From Winogradskyella helgolandensis (GTDB lineage Bacteria; Bacteroidota; Bacteroidia; Flavobacteriales; Flavobacteriaceae), in NCBI RefSeq assembly GCF_013404085.1, contig NZ_JABFHO010000001.1, positions 1,054,001 through 1,118,000 on the forward strand: DNA of 64,000 bases, written 5' to 3'. Each line of letters begins with the position of its first letter. Position 1 is the stretch's first letter. The notes under the pieces are model-generated. The model did no database searches. It saw only the letters and a program-made list of their open reading frames with translations, and had not been told where the DNA came from. A program made the translations under genes and the position numbers. This document shows positions 54,457 to 63,405 of the stretch, one piece after another.

Positions 54457-57400
54457 TTACTTTTGCTTTATTGCCTTTTTACTAATGACTTGTCCGTTAG
54501 ACAAGGTGATTTTTGCAATATAAGCCGCCTGACTTAGTTTAGATAGGTTATAGACTTCAGTAGCATCATGGCCTTGTAAACTATAGACACGTCTTCCGGT
54601 AATATCTATGATATCCACATGCTTTATCGTATGTGTGTGTCCGACTTTGATTTCAATATCACCATTTTGTAATTCGGTAATGGTGACCTCATTGCTATCC
54701 ATAACGTTATCGTCTATAGATAGAACTGTTGGTCTAAACACAATTTCAAAACGGTCGTTAATTGTACCTGTTTCTGAGGTGAAGGTGTAGTCTGAAGTTT
54801 TAAGGTTATGAAATGTATTTAATAGTTTGTCATTAATGTACACCGCATTTTCGGTCATAAAAGCACCTTCAAATTGATCTAATGAAATGGTATATATTGT
54901 TGGTTCTGAAATGTTTGTGATAAGGCCTAAAGGAATTACTTCCTCGAGCGTTAGGTTATTTGGTTCTTTACCTTGAATAGCAAATTGTTTGCTGTCAGTA
55001 TCTTCGAGAAGTGAATAGATCATTGCGTTAATGTCGGGATATAAGTTTCTTAGAGCATCATAATACATGCCATCATCCTCATCCGTTGCACCATTGACAT
55101 AGGCTATTAAAATTTGATTAAATGCTCCGTTATCTGTATTTAGGTTTAACCATAATTTATTACTTTGATTCGCGGTTGTAGCTCTGAAAAACTGATCGTT
55201 ATTCCCTGTGACTCTCATGCTGTTATTAAATACAACGTTTGCTGTTTTAATTGCACCACTTACTACGGTTGCTGAAGCATCATCATCCATAGCTATAAAG
55301 AATGCTTGTCCGGATGGAATAAAAGGATTTGGTGTTACTTGATCACCTCCCATTGTTTGACCTGATCCGTTAATTATAGCATAATCACTTTGTGCGTAAT
55401 TTAAGTTTTCGTTACCGTTGGTATTAGCAGCGGCAGCGGTTGCATGAGACCAGAAGAAAATAGCTCCGGTCATAGGTGCTACAGATTCTCCAATACTTGC
55501 ATTAGCTGCGAGAAATGCATTTGCATCTATAGCGGAAGGATAAGGGTTTCCGATAAGGTTCCAGTTGTTGTCATTTGTTTCTGAATCGTTTCTGTAAATA
55601 GGCACATTGAAACTACCATTATTAAAAGGGCCTTCAAAATAATAGGTGTATGCTGCAGGATTAATAAACCCAGCACTATTATGCGTTGCGCCATAACCAA
55701 CACCAGGAGCCATTACTGTGGAGCCTGTTGCATTTTGCCAATCATCTGCATTGTCATCTACATCATCTTGTCCGGTAACTGTGGCATTATTGTTATCAGC
55801 TTCTTTCGTTTCGTCTAAGTAGTTTTTACCATCGTACCAATAAATTCTGCTTGGATTGGCTTCGGCTAAACCATCGCTTATGAGTTCGCCCTGAACAGGA
55901 GCACTCCAGTATGTGTACTCTTGCGCTGATTCTAAATGAGCTGTTTGTTTTTCGACCGTAATTTTATTTCTAGTTGTTAATACTGCTCCATCTACGATAC
56001 CATAATCATTAACCTGAACAAACGCCCCATCTGTATTAACTATAATTTCACCATTTACAGTAAGGTCATTCTCTACTTTAACGTAGGTGTTATTAGCTAT
56101 TGTTAATTGGGCTCCGTTATTTATGATTAAACTACAGGCGCTGAAGCTTGTTTGTACACCTCCAATAGAAGTGTCATAGTCATCATCGAGGATTACCGTA
56201 CTATATATATCTGGTGTAGATGACCAGGTGCCATTCCAAGTTACCATATTATAATTTGGCTTCATAGTATTAGATACGTTTGTACAACTCCCTGCTTCTG
56301 TTACTTCGCAATAAAACTGATAGTTGGCTAAATCATTTAATGAATTGGTGTCTCCTTCCATTAATAAGTTATCTCCATCTTCTCCTAGAATTGTATATCC
56401 TGCAGGTGATGCGCTTGTTACCGGAGACCAGACATCATTTACACCATTGTTGAAATACCATTGGTATGTTAAGTCTTCTGGTGTATCGGTATCTCCTTCG
56501 GTGGCTGTAACACTATAAGCTAATGTAGAACAATCGCTATTATCAGTAATTGCTGAAACTTCAACAGGTTCAGATGTTGGGTAATCTGCTATAATTTGAA
56601 TATCATCTATTGCCCAAAGTTCTTTGTTATCACTTGCGTCATTTAAAATATCTATAAACAACCTAACAAATTCTGTATTATCAGGAATATTAAATTCTAT
56701 TAAATTTTTTGTTACTGTTCCACTCACACTTCCATCAGAAGCATATTCATTACCAAGATAATCCCATTTTTGATTAGCACCTCCACTTACTGCTGAAGTT
56801 GCATCTACATTTCCATTTATTGATGCGAAATACCAATCAAAATCACTTGTAAGATCTGGTACAATTTCAACATTACTTGCTGTGCTTCCAAAAGCTACTG
56901 AAGCTCTTACATTATCGGTACTTTCTACTCCGTTATTACTTGCTCCGTTACTAGAAATAGATGAAACATATACTCTAACCTTTATGTTTGTTGCATTAGT
57001 TACATCAGGAATTTGAATAGCATCAAAATATATTTTACTAATTGCTCCATCTCCACCATCATTTCTAGATTGTTGTATATAGGCATTTGCTCCACTTCTA
57101 ATAAATGTAGTTGGGTTATTAGCAGTTGGGCCAGCCAATGTACCATATACTCCTCTTTGATTTCCACTAAAATTTCTACAAACAGTATTACTATTCGTGC
57201 TACCATTTACTCCATTATCATATAATGTACTACCACCTAAGTTATAAGTTTCAGACATACACGCAGAAGAATTTCTATCTGTTGCAGTACTTGAGCCAAC
57301 TGCTCCTTGATTATAATAGCTCCATTCTACCGCATTATCATGTGCTTCGTAATTTTGTAAACCAGTTGGTGTAGCACTTTCATTATCTACACTAAAAGTC

Positions 57401-59928
57401 CATGATGGGCTACTAACAAATTCAAAGCCTTGAAAAGCCACCACTTTAGTTTCACCAGTACCAGTGCCACAATTACTTTCTTCTATAATAGTAAATGCTC
57501 CAGTTGTAATATCGCAACCTGCTTCGGTAAGTTTAATAATACTTGTTGCAGCACCTGCTGGTACGTGTACTATTATAGTATTTGCATCTACAAAATCTAT
57601 TGTTGCAGATACGCCACCAAAACTTGCTGTTGTACTTGCAGTAAATCCTGTTCCAGTAACTGTAATTTCAGTTTCTTCTGGACCAGAAGTTGGTAGCATT
57701 GATGAGAATGTATGAACTGGTGTGCATGAAGCAATGATATTTACATCTAAATCAATTGTTACTCCAAACGTTCCAGAATAACATGGGTCTGGTGTAGCTT
57801 GCCCGTTATCGGCAGTTCCAATACGCATTTTATGTTGACCTGTTGCTACGCTTCCTCCTAAAGTAAAACTCGTTGTTAATGTAGTTGGATTAGTATTTAA
57901 TGATTCACCTGAAAAAACTAATTCGTTTGTATTATTAAAAATACCATCATCATTGAAATCGATCCAAAGATGAGTGTCGTACGAATAACCCGTTGCAAAT
58001 GAAACTGACGAAGTTATTAGTTCTCCTTGTGTTAAACTAGGAATAGATCCTGTATAAGTAAATTGTGTAACATCTAAAACAGCAAAGGTAGCAGAACCCA
58101 CTGTTACAGAGGTTATTCCGTTATTATCATTTGAAGTTGGCTCAGAATCACATGCACAAACTCCCGAAGTTGTTGTAAAACTCCAATTAATTACACTTAC
58201 ACTTTCACCACAAGTGTTTATGGCAACTACTTTCCAGTAATACGTTGTAGAAGCTAATAAAGCACCTGTAGAATAACTTGTGCTCGCTACATTTGACGTT
58301 ACAATTCCCGGAATACTTCCTGCTCCAAAATAAACATCATACGAAGTAGCTCCCTCTACAGGACTCCATGAAACGGCGGATATTGACCCTACACCTGCAT
58401 AACAAACTCCTGTAGCTGCGGTTGCCGGAGAAGGTGTTGTTACTGTAGTAGGTAAACTATTTATAACAACCACTTTATTTACTGTACCTGTAGACCAACA
58501 TGTTCCATCATTTATTCGTATATAATAAGTCCCCGAAGCACTAACTGTTTTGGTAGCCGTTGCAGGTTCTGATGTACTTGTACCATCAATAGCACTTTGC
58601 CAATAAGCCGTTGCACTATCTGCACCTGTATAGGTTAAAACCGTTGATGTACATGCTGGCGAAGTTCCCGTAATACCACCAACAGGATCTGTTGCTGGTG
58701 TACATGATGTAATGATATTCACATCTAAATCAATGGTAACTCCATATGAACCAGAATAACATGGGTCTGGTGTGCCTTGCCCACTATCTGCAGTACCAAT
58801 ACGCATTTTGTGTTGTCCAAGTGCTGCACTTGCAGCTAGAGTAAAATTTGTTGTTAATGTAGTAAATGCGGCATCTGCTGATTCTCCTGTAAATACTTTT
58901 TCTGTAATATTGTCAAAGACGTTGTCATCATTAAAGTCTATCCAGATATGAGTATCATAAGTATAACCTGTTTCAAAAGTAATTGATGATAAAATATTTG
59001 CTCCTTGCTCCAAATCGGGTACAGAACCTGTGTATGTGTATTGTGTAACATCGCTAACAGAAAAAGTAGCTGAGCCAACGGTTACTGAACTTATTCCGTC
59101 ACTATCATTTGAGCTTGGAATTGAAGTACATGCTGAAACATCTACCAGCACAGCTGTAGAAGTTCCATTATTACCACTACAAGTTACCACACAACGGTAC
59201 CAAGTTTTTTCATTTACCGTTGCAGTGTATGCACTGCTCGTTTCTCCTGAAACATTTGAAAAACCGGCAACAGCACTAGTTGTAGAACTTTGCCATTGGT
59301 AGGTTACACCAGAACCTGATGTTGAATTTTCTAAAGTTAATACTGTAGTTCCTCCAGATTCTACAGTGGTTTCTGATGACTCTGTGTTTCCTGGTGTTGG
59401 TGTTCCTGAGCATGGTGAGGCTGCGTAATCTGTAACTGAAAAATTATCAATTGCTAAATGTCCTGACATATTATCACTTAAAATCCTAACATATGTAGTT
59501 GCACTTGTGCTATTAATATTATAAGAATAAGAAACATAACTTTCCTCTGAACTTGCTCCCAATGTTTGTGTGTCAACTGTTGTAAAATTAGTTCCATCTG
59601 TTGATGTTTGTAGGTCAAAAGTATTTGAACTACTACCATTAATATATGCATAATCAAAAGTAACGGTACCACAAGTGTTTAATAAAGGTGTTGTTATATG
59701 TGCGCCGCTTTTATCATCATTTATGACAAATGCTCTTGAACCTGCAATATTAGTACCATAGCTGAAATTACCGGCATCCCTCCTAGACCAAACTCTACTA
59801 TTAATGGTGATGTTACCTGTACCATAACCAGAAGTTTCAGTGTCAAAGTTTTCAGTCCAATCTTGCCCAAAACCAGATAAGCTAAAACATAGGAATGCTA
59901 TAAAAATGAGGGAGTAGTTTTTTACCAT
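54457..59928 (-). CDS. Giant multidomain T9SS-secreted protein (1823 aa)
   Basis: The start at 59928 (MVKNYSLIFIAFLCFSLSGF) aligns exactly with the paralogue's signal peptide; an upstream ATG at 59955 would leave a 5-base leader. Order: jelly-roll/anchor domain (~23-190), Ig-like, GEVED-like domain (~265-410), Ig-like, fibronectin-III-like (~500-590), second GEVED-like domain (~595-740), IPT/TIG (~745-825, SSMLPTSGPEETEITVTGTG), another jelly-roll (~840-1130), Ig-like (~1135-1230), the shared ~500-residue module and the type A sorting domain ending GQVISKKAIKQK. Two GEVED copies share YSYDTHLWIDFNDD-type text. Surface-exposed; function otherwise unknown. Confidence 0.88.
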   Translation of the reverse strand: MVKNYSLIFIAFLCFSLSGFGQDWTENFDTETSGYGTGNITINSRVWSRRDAGNFSYGTNIAGSRAFVINDDKSGAHITTPLLNTCGTVTFDYAYINGSSSNTFDLQTSTDGTNFTTVDTQTLGASSEESYVSYSYNINSTSATTYVRILSDNMSGHLAIDNFSVTDYAASPCSGTPTPGNTESSETTVESGGTTVLTLENSTSGSGVTYQWQSSTTSAVAGFSNVSGETSSAYTATVNEKTWYRCVVTCSGNNGTSTAVLVDVSACTSIPSSNDSDGISSVTVGSATFSVSDVTQYTYTGSVPDLEQGANILSSITFETGYTYDTHIWIDFNDDNVFDNITEKVFTGESADAAFTTLTTNFTLAASAALGQHKMRIGTADSGQGTPDPCYSGSYGVTIDLDVNIITSCTPATDPVGGITGTSPACTSTVLTYTGADSATAYWQSAIDGTSTSEPATATKTVSASGTYYIRINDGTCWSTGTVNKVVVINSLPTTVTTPSPATAATGVCYAGVGSISAVSWSPVEGATSYDVYFGAGSIPGIVTSNVASTSYSTGALLASTTYYWKVVAINTCGESVSVINWSFTTTSGVCACDSEPTSNDNNGITSVTVGSATFAVLDVTQFTYTGSIPSLTQGELITSSVSFATGYSYDTHLWIDFNDDGIFNNTNELVFSGESLNTNPTTLTTSFTLGGSVATGQHKMRIGTADNGQATPDPCYSGTFGVTIDLDVNIIASCTPVHTFSSMLPTSGPEETEITVTGTGFTASTTASFGGVSATIDFVDANTIIVHVPAGAATSIIKLTEAGCDITTGAFTIIEESNCGTGTGETKVVAFQGFEFVSSPSWTFSVDNESATPTGLQNYEAHDNAVEWSYYNQGAVGSSTATDRNSSACMSETYNLGGSTLYDNGVNGSTNSNTVCRNFSGNQRGVYGTLAGPTANNPTTFIRSGANAYIQQSRNDGGDGAISKIYFDAIQIPDVTNATNIKVRVYVSSISSNGASNNGVESTDNVRASVAFGSTASNVEIVPDLTSDFDWYFASINGNVDATSAVSGGANQKWDYLGNEYASDGSVSGTVTKNLIEFNIPDNTEFVRLFIDILNDASDNKELWAIDDIQIIADYPTSEPVEVSAITDNSDCSTLAYSVTATEGDTDTPEDLTYQWYFNNGVNDVWSPVTSASPAGYTILGEDGDNLLMEGDTNSLNDLANYQFYCEVTEAGSCTNVSNTMKPNYNMVTWNGTWSSTPDIYSTVILDDDYDTSIGGVQTSFSACSLIINNGAQLTIANNTYVKVENDLTVNGEIIVNTDGAFVQVNDYGIVDGAVLTTRNKITVEKQTAHLESAQEYTYWSAPVQGELISDGLAEANPSRIYWYDGKNYLDETKEADNNNATVTGQDDVDDNADDWQNATGSTVMAPGVGYGATHNSAGFINPAAYTYYFEGPFNNGSFNVPIYRNDSETNDNNWNLIGNPYPSAIDANAFLAANASIGESVAPMTGAIFFWSHATAAAANTNGNENLNYAQSDYAIINGSGQTMGGDQVTPNPFIPSGQAFFIAMDDDASATVVSGAIKTANVVFNNSMRVTGNNDQFFRATTANQSNKLWLNLNTDNGAFNQILIAYVNGATDEDDGMYYDALRNLYPDINAMIYSLLEDTDSKQFAIQGKEPNNLTLEEVIPLGLITNISEPTIYTISLDQFEGAFMTENAVYINDKLLNTFHNLKTSDYTFTSETGTINDRFEIVFRPTVLSIDDNVMDSNEVTITELQNGDIEIKVGHTHTIKHVDIIDITGRRVYSLQGHDATEVYNLSKLSQAAYIAKITLSNGQVISKKAIKQK

Positions 59929-59966
59929 AGGGATAATAGGGATATGTAGATTCAATTAATTAAGGC

Positions 59967-59974
59967 CAAAGATA
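59967..59974 (-). promoter_or_regulatory. -7 promoter element for second giant gene
   Basis: TATCTTTG on the minus strand, exact TAnnTTTG, 38 bases before the start at 59928. Confidence 0.6.
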
Positions 59975-60164
59975 TATTAAATAGACTGTCAGTCAGTGCC
60001 TTGAAAAGTAGGTATTTATTAACAAATGGTTAAGTTTTCTTACATTTTATCTACGAAATACCATAAGCGACGATAAAGTGTTATTTTATTGCGATGAAGT
60101 GCTTTTTTATGTACTATATTAGGGCTGGTTAAATGATATCATTTCCATTTTAAAACTCCGCATT

Positions 60165-60668
60165 ATGTCGTTATCTATTGTATTTTTGAATCGCATGGAT
60201 GTCAATAAAACATATACGGTAGATGAGGCGCGCAAAAAGCTAGAGCATTATTGTGCCTACCAAGAGCGTTGCCATAAAGAGGTACGGCAAAAGCTGCGCG
60301 ATATGCGAATGATTCCGGAAGCCATTGATGTGATTATGGTGCAGTTGATTGCGGATAATTTTTTGAATGAAGAACGCTTTGCTCAGGCGTTTGTGCGTGG
60401 GAAATTCAGAATTAAGAAATGGGGTAAAAACCGTTTGGTGCGCGAGTTAAAGTTTCGGGATATTTCTAAATACAGTATTGATACCGCTTTAAAGGAAATT
60501 GATCTGGATGATTATTATAGCACCTTAGACGAACTGGTGCAAAAACGTATTGCTCAGGTTAAAGAGCCTAATGTGTATAAGAAGAAGAAAAAGGTGGCTG
60601 ATTATTTGTTGTATCGTGGTTGGGAATCGGGTTTGGTTTATGAGAAGTTGCGGGAGTATCTTGGGTGA
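60165..60668 (+). CDS. recX: RecX regulatory protein
   Basis: A 167-residue helical protein of the RecX family, which binds RecA filaments and curbs recombination. Seen: TYTVDEARKKLEHYCAYQER, RCHKEVRQKLRDM, LIADNFLNEERFAQAFVRGK, KWGKNRLVRELKFRDIS, and the third repeat VADYLLYRGWESGLVYEKL. An ATG at 60195 (MDVNKTYTVDE) is an alternative start that fits the family better; the first 10 residues are extra. No promoter element was seen. Confidence 0.93.
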   Translation: MSLSIVFLNRMDVNKTYTVDEARKKLEHYCAYQERCHKEVRQKLRDMRMIPEAIDVIMVQLIADNFLNEERFAQAFVRGKFRIKKWGKNRLVRELKFRDISKYSIDTALKEIDLDDYYSTLDELVQKRIAQVKEPNVYKKKKKVADYLLYRGWESGLVYEKLREYLG

Positions 60669-60693
60669 TGGTTGGTTGTTGAGACTATAGATT

Positions 60694-60750
60694 ATAGAGA
60701 AAAGAGAGAAGAGAAAATAGAGAAAAGAGTATAGAGTTTAGAGCCAAGAG
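60694..60750 (+). repeat. Purine-rich AGAGAA tract
   Basis: Repeats of AGAGAA/AGAGTA-type words, nearly all purine on the plus strand, between recX and the convergent barrel gene. Low complexity, noncoding. Confidence 0.6.
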
Positions 60751-60795
60751 TCAAGGTTTAAGATTAAGCATTGAGATTTGTGTTTTGCTCTATAA

Positions 60796-60837
60796 AAAAG
60801 AAAGCCTTTTCAAATACATGAAAAGGCTTTTTTTATA
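60796..60837. terminator. Bidirectional terminator recX/barrel gene
   Basis: Perfect 12-bp stem AAAGCCTTTTCA / TGAAAAGGCTTT with a 6-base loop, A run before and T run after. Confidence 0.92.
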
Positions 60838-60849
60838 ATATAATAGGTT

Positions 60850-61341
60850 CTACAAATTAAAGACAGCACCAATGTTTAAAGCAAATTGGTTGTGTATGTC
60901 AATTGAATCTTCTTCATATTTCGCTAAAGGAAAGTTAGCTTCTGTATACACACCAAAGCCCTCTGTAAAGAAATAACGTGCTCCAATATGACCACCAAAA
61001 TTCTTAAGACTTAAATTTAATCCAGGATACAAATCAAAATTTTCATCAATGTTAATGACGTTCCCTAGGTTAGCGTTAAAACGTGCTTTTAAATCGAAAC
61101 GATCTCCGAAATCTAGATCTTCAATACCATCTGCACCTCCTAATGCGTAAGATGAGGATACACCAACAGAGATGTTTTCACCTAAGCCGTGATCGAAACT
61201 TACATTAATACCTGTAGCGTAATCTTGAATATTAGCACCGACTTGGAATTTCTGGTCTCCTTTACCTTCAAAGGCTTGAGCATTACTAAAACTAAACGCT
61301 AATAAAGCGACAATTAGTAGAATATTTTTCATGTTTTTCAT
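60850..61341 (-). CDS. Small outer-membrane barrel protein (DUF6646-like)
   Basis: A 163-residue exported protein: signal peptide ending SNAQA, then a small beta barrel with strands QKFQVGANIQDYATGINVSF, ENISVGVSSSYALG, DRFDLKARFNANLG, DLYPGLNLSLKNFGGHIGAR and FALNIGAVFNL (closing aromatic-Leu). Function is unknown. A second ATG three codons in (61332) is an equally plausible start. An exact -7 element lies just upstream and a strong terminator follows. Confidence 0.85.
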   Translation of the reverse strand: MKNMKNILLIVALLAFSFSNAQAFEGKGDQKFQVGANIQDYATGINVSFDHGLGENISVGVSSSYALGGADGIEDLDFGDRFDLKARFNANLGNVINIDENFDLYPGLNLSLKNFGGHIGARYFFTEGFGVYTEANFPLAKYEEDSIDIHNQFALNIGAVFNL

Positions 61342-61355
61342 TTTAAAATAGGGGT

Positions 61356-61363
61356 CAAATATA
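61356..61363 (-). promoter_or_regulatory. -7 promoter element for small barrel gene
   Basis: TATATTTG on the minus strand, exact TAnnTTTG, 14 bases before the first ATG (61341) and 23 before the second (61332), which makes the second slightly more likely. Confidence 0.6.
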
Positions 61364-61392
61364 CAAATAGTATTTAATTAATGGTCAGAAAT

Positions 61393-62253
61393 TTAAATGA
61401 AACGATTGGTGTTGGTTATGGCTTTTTTGTTTTTCCAATCTATCCATTTTTGACCTTTTAGGCGTCGCATGAGGTTATCATAATTTCGCATGACAAATAC
61501 ATTGTAAATGGCTTTGCTGAGGTTTTTAGGATTTCGGGCTATGGCGCGTAAACTCATGGAAAATCCTGGAGTCACATAACGCATGTAGTGCCAATAGCCT
61601 TCTGGCATATAGAGGACTTCTCCGTGGTTTAGTTCGCATGTCCAGCCTTTTGCTTTTTTTAGGGCAGGCCATTTCTCAAAATTGGGATTATTAAAATCAA
61701 TATCCTCTCTAACGATCAATGAATGTGGTACTTTGTATAAGTATTGGTTCTGTTTTTGATCGAATAAGATGCATTGTTTTTTGCCTTCAAAATGAAAGTG
61801 AAAGATATTAGCCAAATCTATATCGTAGTGCATGAAGGTATGCGAGTCTTTGCCTCCAAAAAATAGCATGGGTAAAGTTTTCATTAAACGCAATCCGAAA
61901 TTGGGGAAGGTGTAATCTTTTTGCAGTTGTGGGATTTCTTTTAAAATGTTCCAGAGGAAAATGCGGTATTTTGTGGGTTCGCGTTTTAGTAAGTCGACAT
62001 AATCGCTCATTTTCATGGTGGTATGCGCTTGATTAAAACCGTCTTTGTAGTGGACTGGTCTGTCATCGTAAAGCGGTACGGTTTTATCGCCAGCAATGTC
62101 TTTGATGTAGTCTAAGTTCCATTTGGAATAGGCTGGCCAATCTTTAATGTACTGTTCTATCACCACGGGTTTTTGTGGTTTGAAGTAATGGGTTATAAAA
62201 TCCTCTTTTGTAATGGTTTTTACGCGAGGAATATCTTGAAGGTTGAGTTTCAA
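61393..62253 (-). CDS. Cupin-like/JmjC-type 2-oxoglutarate oxygenase
   Basis: A 286-residue cytosolic protein of the Cupin_8/JmjC-like family. It has KPVVIEQYIKDWPAYSKWNL near the start, the facial triad HxD in TFMHYDIDLANIF and the distal His in PEGYWHYM, and HFEGKKQCILFDQ before it. Members are iron- and 2-oxoglutarate-dependent hydroxylases of protein, RNA or small molecules; the substrate is unknown. The start is a TTG: an in-frame stop lies two codons upstream and no ATG comes before residue 80. An exact -7 element lies ~22 bases upstream, which supports it. Confidence 0.88.
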   Translation of the reverse strand: MKLNLQDIPRVKTITKEDFITHYFKPQKPVVIEQYIKDWPAYSKWNLDYIKDIAGDKTVPLYDDRPVHYKDGFNQAHTTMKMSDYVDLLKREPTKYRIFLWNILKEIPQLQKDYTFPNFGLRLMKTLPMLFFGGKDSHTFMHYDIDLANIFHFHFEGKKQCILFDQKQNQYLYKVPHSLIVREDIDFNNPNFEKWPALKKAKGWTCELNHGEVLYMPEGYWHYMRYVTPGFSMSLRAIARNPKNLSKAIYNVFVMRNYDNLMRRLKGQKWIDWKNKKAITNTNRFI

Positions 62254-62274
62254 ATGTTAGTAGCGTTTAGGATG

Positions 62275-62282
62275 CAAAGTTA
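62275..62282 (-). promoter_or_regulatory. -7 promoter element for JmjC-like gene
   Basis: TAACTTTG on the minus strand, exact TAnnTTTG, 21 bases before the TTG start. Confidence 0.65.
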
Positions 62283-62380
62283 AGGAAAGGTTTTAGATTT
62301 AATGGATTCCTGCCTTCGCAGGAATGACAGTTGGTGTTTTTTTTAGGTGAGGTTGATGGTTGGTTCTTGATGGGGTTTTT
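62283..62380. repeat. Interspersed repeat copy A
   Basis: About 95 bases highly similar to copy B (62680-62792): core hairpin ATTCCTGC-CTTC-GCAGGAAT at 62306-62325, then GACAGTTGGTGTT and GGTTGGTTCTTGAT. Noncoding. Confidence 0.85.
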
Positions 62381-62416
62381 AAAAACTTCGTTTTGGTATC
62401 TTCAATCAAAAATTAT

Positions 62417-62540
62417 GTGACACCCCTAATGAGCTTCGCTCGGTAGCTTCAAAACAAAATGTATTTTGTTTCGCACTAATCCTCAAGGGGACAATCTACG
62501 GATTAGACATTTTGGTTAGTACTAAAGTAGTTCTCGATTT
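62417..62540. other. Noncoding stretch with nested inverted repeats
   Basis: AAACAAAAT-GT-ATTTTGTTT (62452-62471) and CTAATCC-17 bases-GGATTAG (62476-62506). No gene or promoter seen. It may be a decayed part of a larger repeat element. Confidence 0.5.
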
Positions 62541-62544
62541 GATG

Positions 62545-62624
62545 TTTGAGTTTATGATTGGTTCTTGATACGATTTTTGAAACTACGTATTGGTTTGTCA
62601 TTCCTGCGAAGGCAGGAATCCACT
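62545..62624. repeat. Repeat family fragment D
   Basis: TTGATACGATTTTT (62567-62580) in the same sense as copies A and B, then the hairpin ATTCCTGC-GAAG-GCAGGAAT (62600-62619) in the opposite sense (GTCATTCC..GGAATCC). Confidence 0.75.
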
Positions 62625-62679
62625 TTACTATTTCTCTTTTTCTTGTAGAGCTTTTGTATTAATTCAACAGGGACTTCTT

Positions 62680-62792
62680 AAAAATTAAATGGACTGAAAG
62701 GTTTTTGATTTAATGGATTCCTGCTTTCGCAGGAATGACAGTTGGTGTTGTTTTTTAGGTAAGATTGAGGGTTGGTTCTCGATACGATTTTT
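62680..62792. repeat. Interspersed repeat copy B
   Basis: Longest copy: AAAAATTAAATGGACTGAAA, then the hairpin ATTCCTGC-TTTC-GCAGGAAT (62717-62736), GACAGTTGGTGTTG and GGTTGGTTCTCGATACGATT. Confidence 0.85.
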
Positions 62793-62843
62793 TCATACTT
62801 CAAAAATCACTCGAACTGACGTTTGTTTGGTTTTATCATTCCT

Positions 62844-62916
62844 AAAAATTAAATGAAGTGAAACGTTTTATATCGAATAGATTCCTGCCTGCGCAGGAAA
62901 GACCGTTGGTGTTGTT
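62844..62916. repeat. Interspersed repeat copy C, truncated by gene end
   Basis: Same left part as copy B (AAAAATTAAATGAAGTGAAA), hairpin ATTCCTGC-CTGC-GCAGGAA (62881-62899), then GACCGTTGGTGTTG running straight into the stop codon of the gene at 62917. Confidence 0.8.
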
Positions 62917-63387
62917 TTATAGCCATTTGGTGTCTCGTGATGTGGCGTCTAAGACATCGATGTTTAAGGCTGCAGCAATTTGTTTGGCCATATCAAAAGC
63001 CGTTTCTATATTGTCGGTTTCGTAGGCTTCAATTTTCTGATTGGTGTTATAGAATAGATTGACTTTGACCACAGTTTCCGTTACATTGGTGCTTGCTGTG
63101 GAGACCCAAACGCGTGTGGTTTGCGTGGTTTTAAATACGGAGACGTATTCTATTTGCGGGAAGTCTTTCCATTTTCCAAAAGTTAAACCAAATAGGTTGA
63201 TGGTGTTACGATATTTTTTAATGGTGAGGTCAATTTCAATGCCGTCGGTATAGAAAAAGAAGATACCTGCTCCTAAGAATAGGATACCAAAATAGGTATC
63301 GATACTCAGTATTCCTAATACGAAAAGACCAATACCGTAGATGAACTTTAGTTTTGGTATTGGTCTTTTGTAGCTAATTATATTCAA
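62917..63387 (-). CDS. Hypothetical membrane protein
   Basis: A 156-residue protein with two N-terminal membrane helices (KFIYGIGLFVLGILSI and YFGILFLGAGIFFFYTDG, residues ~14-48) and a soluble beta-rich domain behind (IEIDLTIKKYRNTINLFGLT, EYVSVFKTTQTTRVWVSTA), like PH-type or DUF-membrane proteins. No family is recognised. It lies 18 bp after the flotillin gene, so the two are probably co-transcribed. Its stop lies in a repeat copy. Confidence 0.75.
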   Translation of the reverse strand: MNIISYKRPIPKLKFIYGIGLFVLGILSIDTYFGILFLGAGIFFFYTDGIEIDLTIKKYRNTINLFGLTFGKWKDFPQIEYVSVFKTTQTTRVWVSTASTNVTETVVKVNLFYNTNQKIEAYETDNIETAFDMAKQIAAALNIDVLDATSRDTKWL

Positions 63388-63405
63388 GAAAAGATGATTT
63401 TAATA

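Noticed and set aside
57000..57715. Several overlapping frames on both strands inside the second giant gene
   Set aside because: They are shadows of a low-complexity Ser/Thr/Asn-rich coding region and give peptides dominated by Ile, Cys or Ser.
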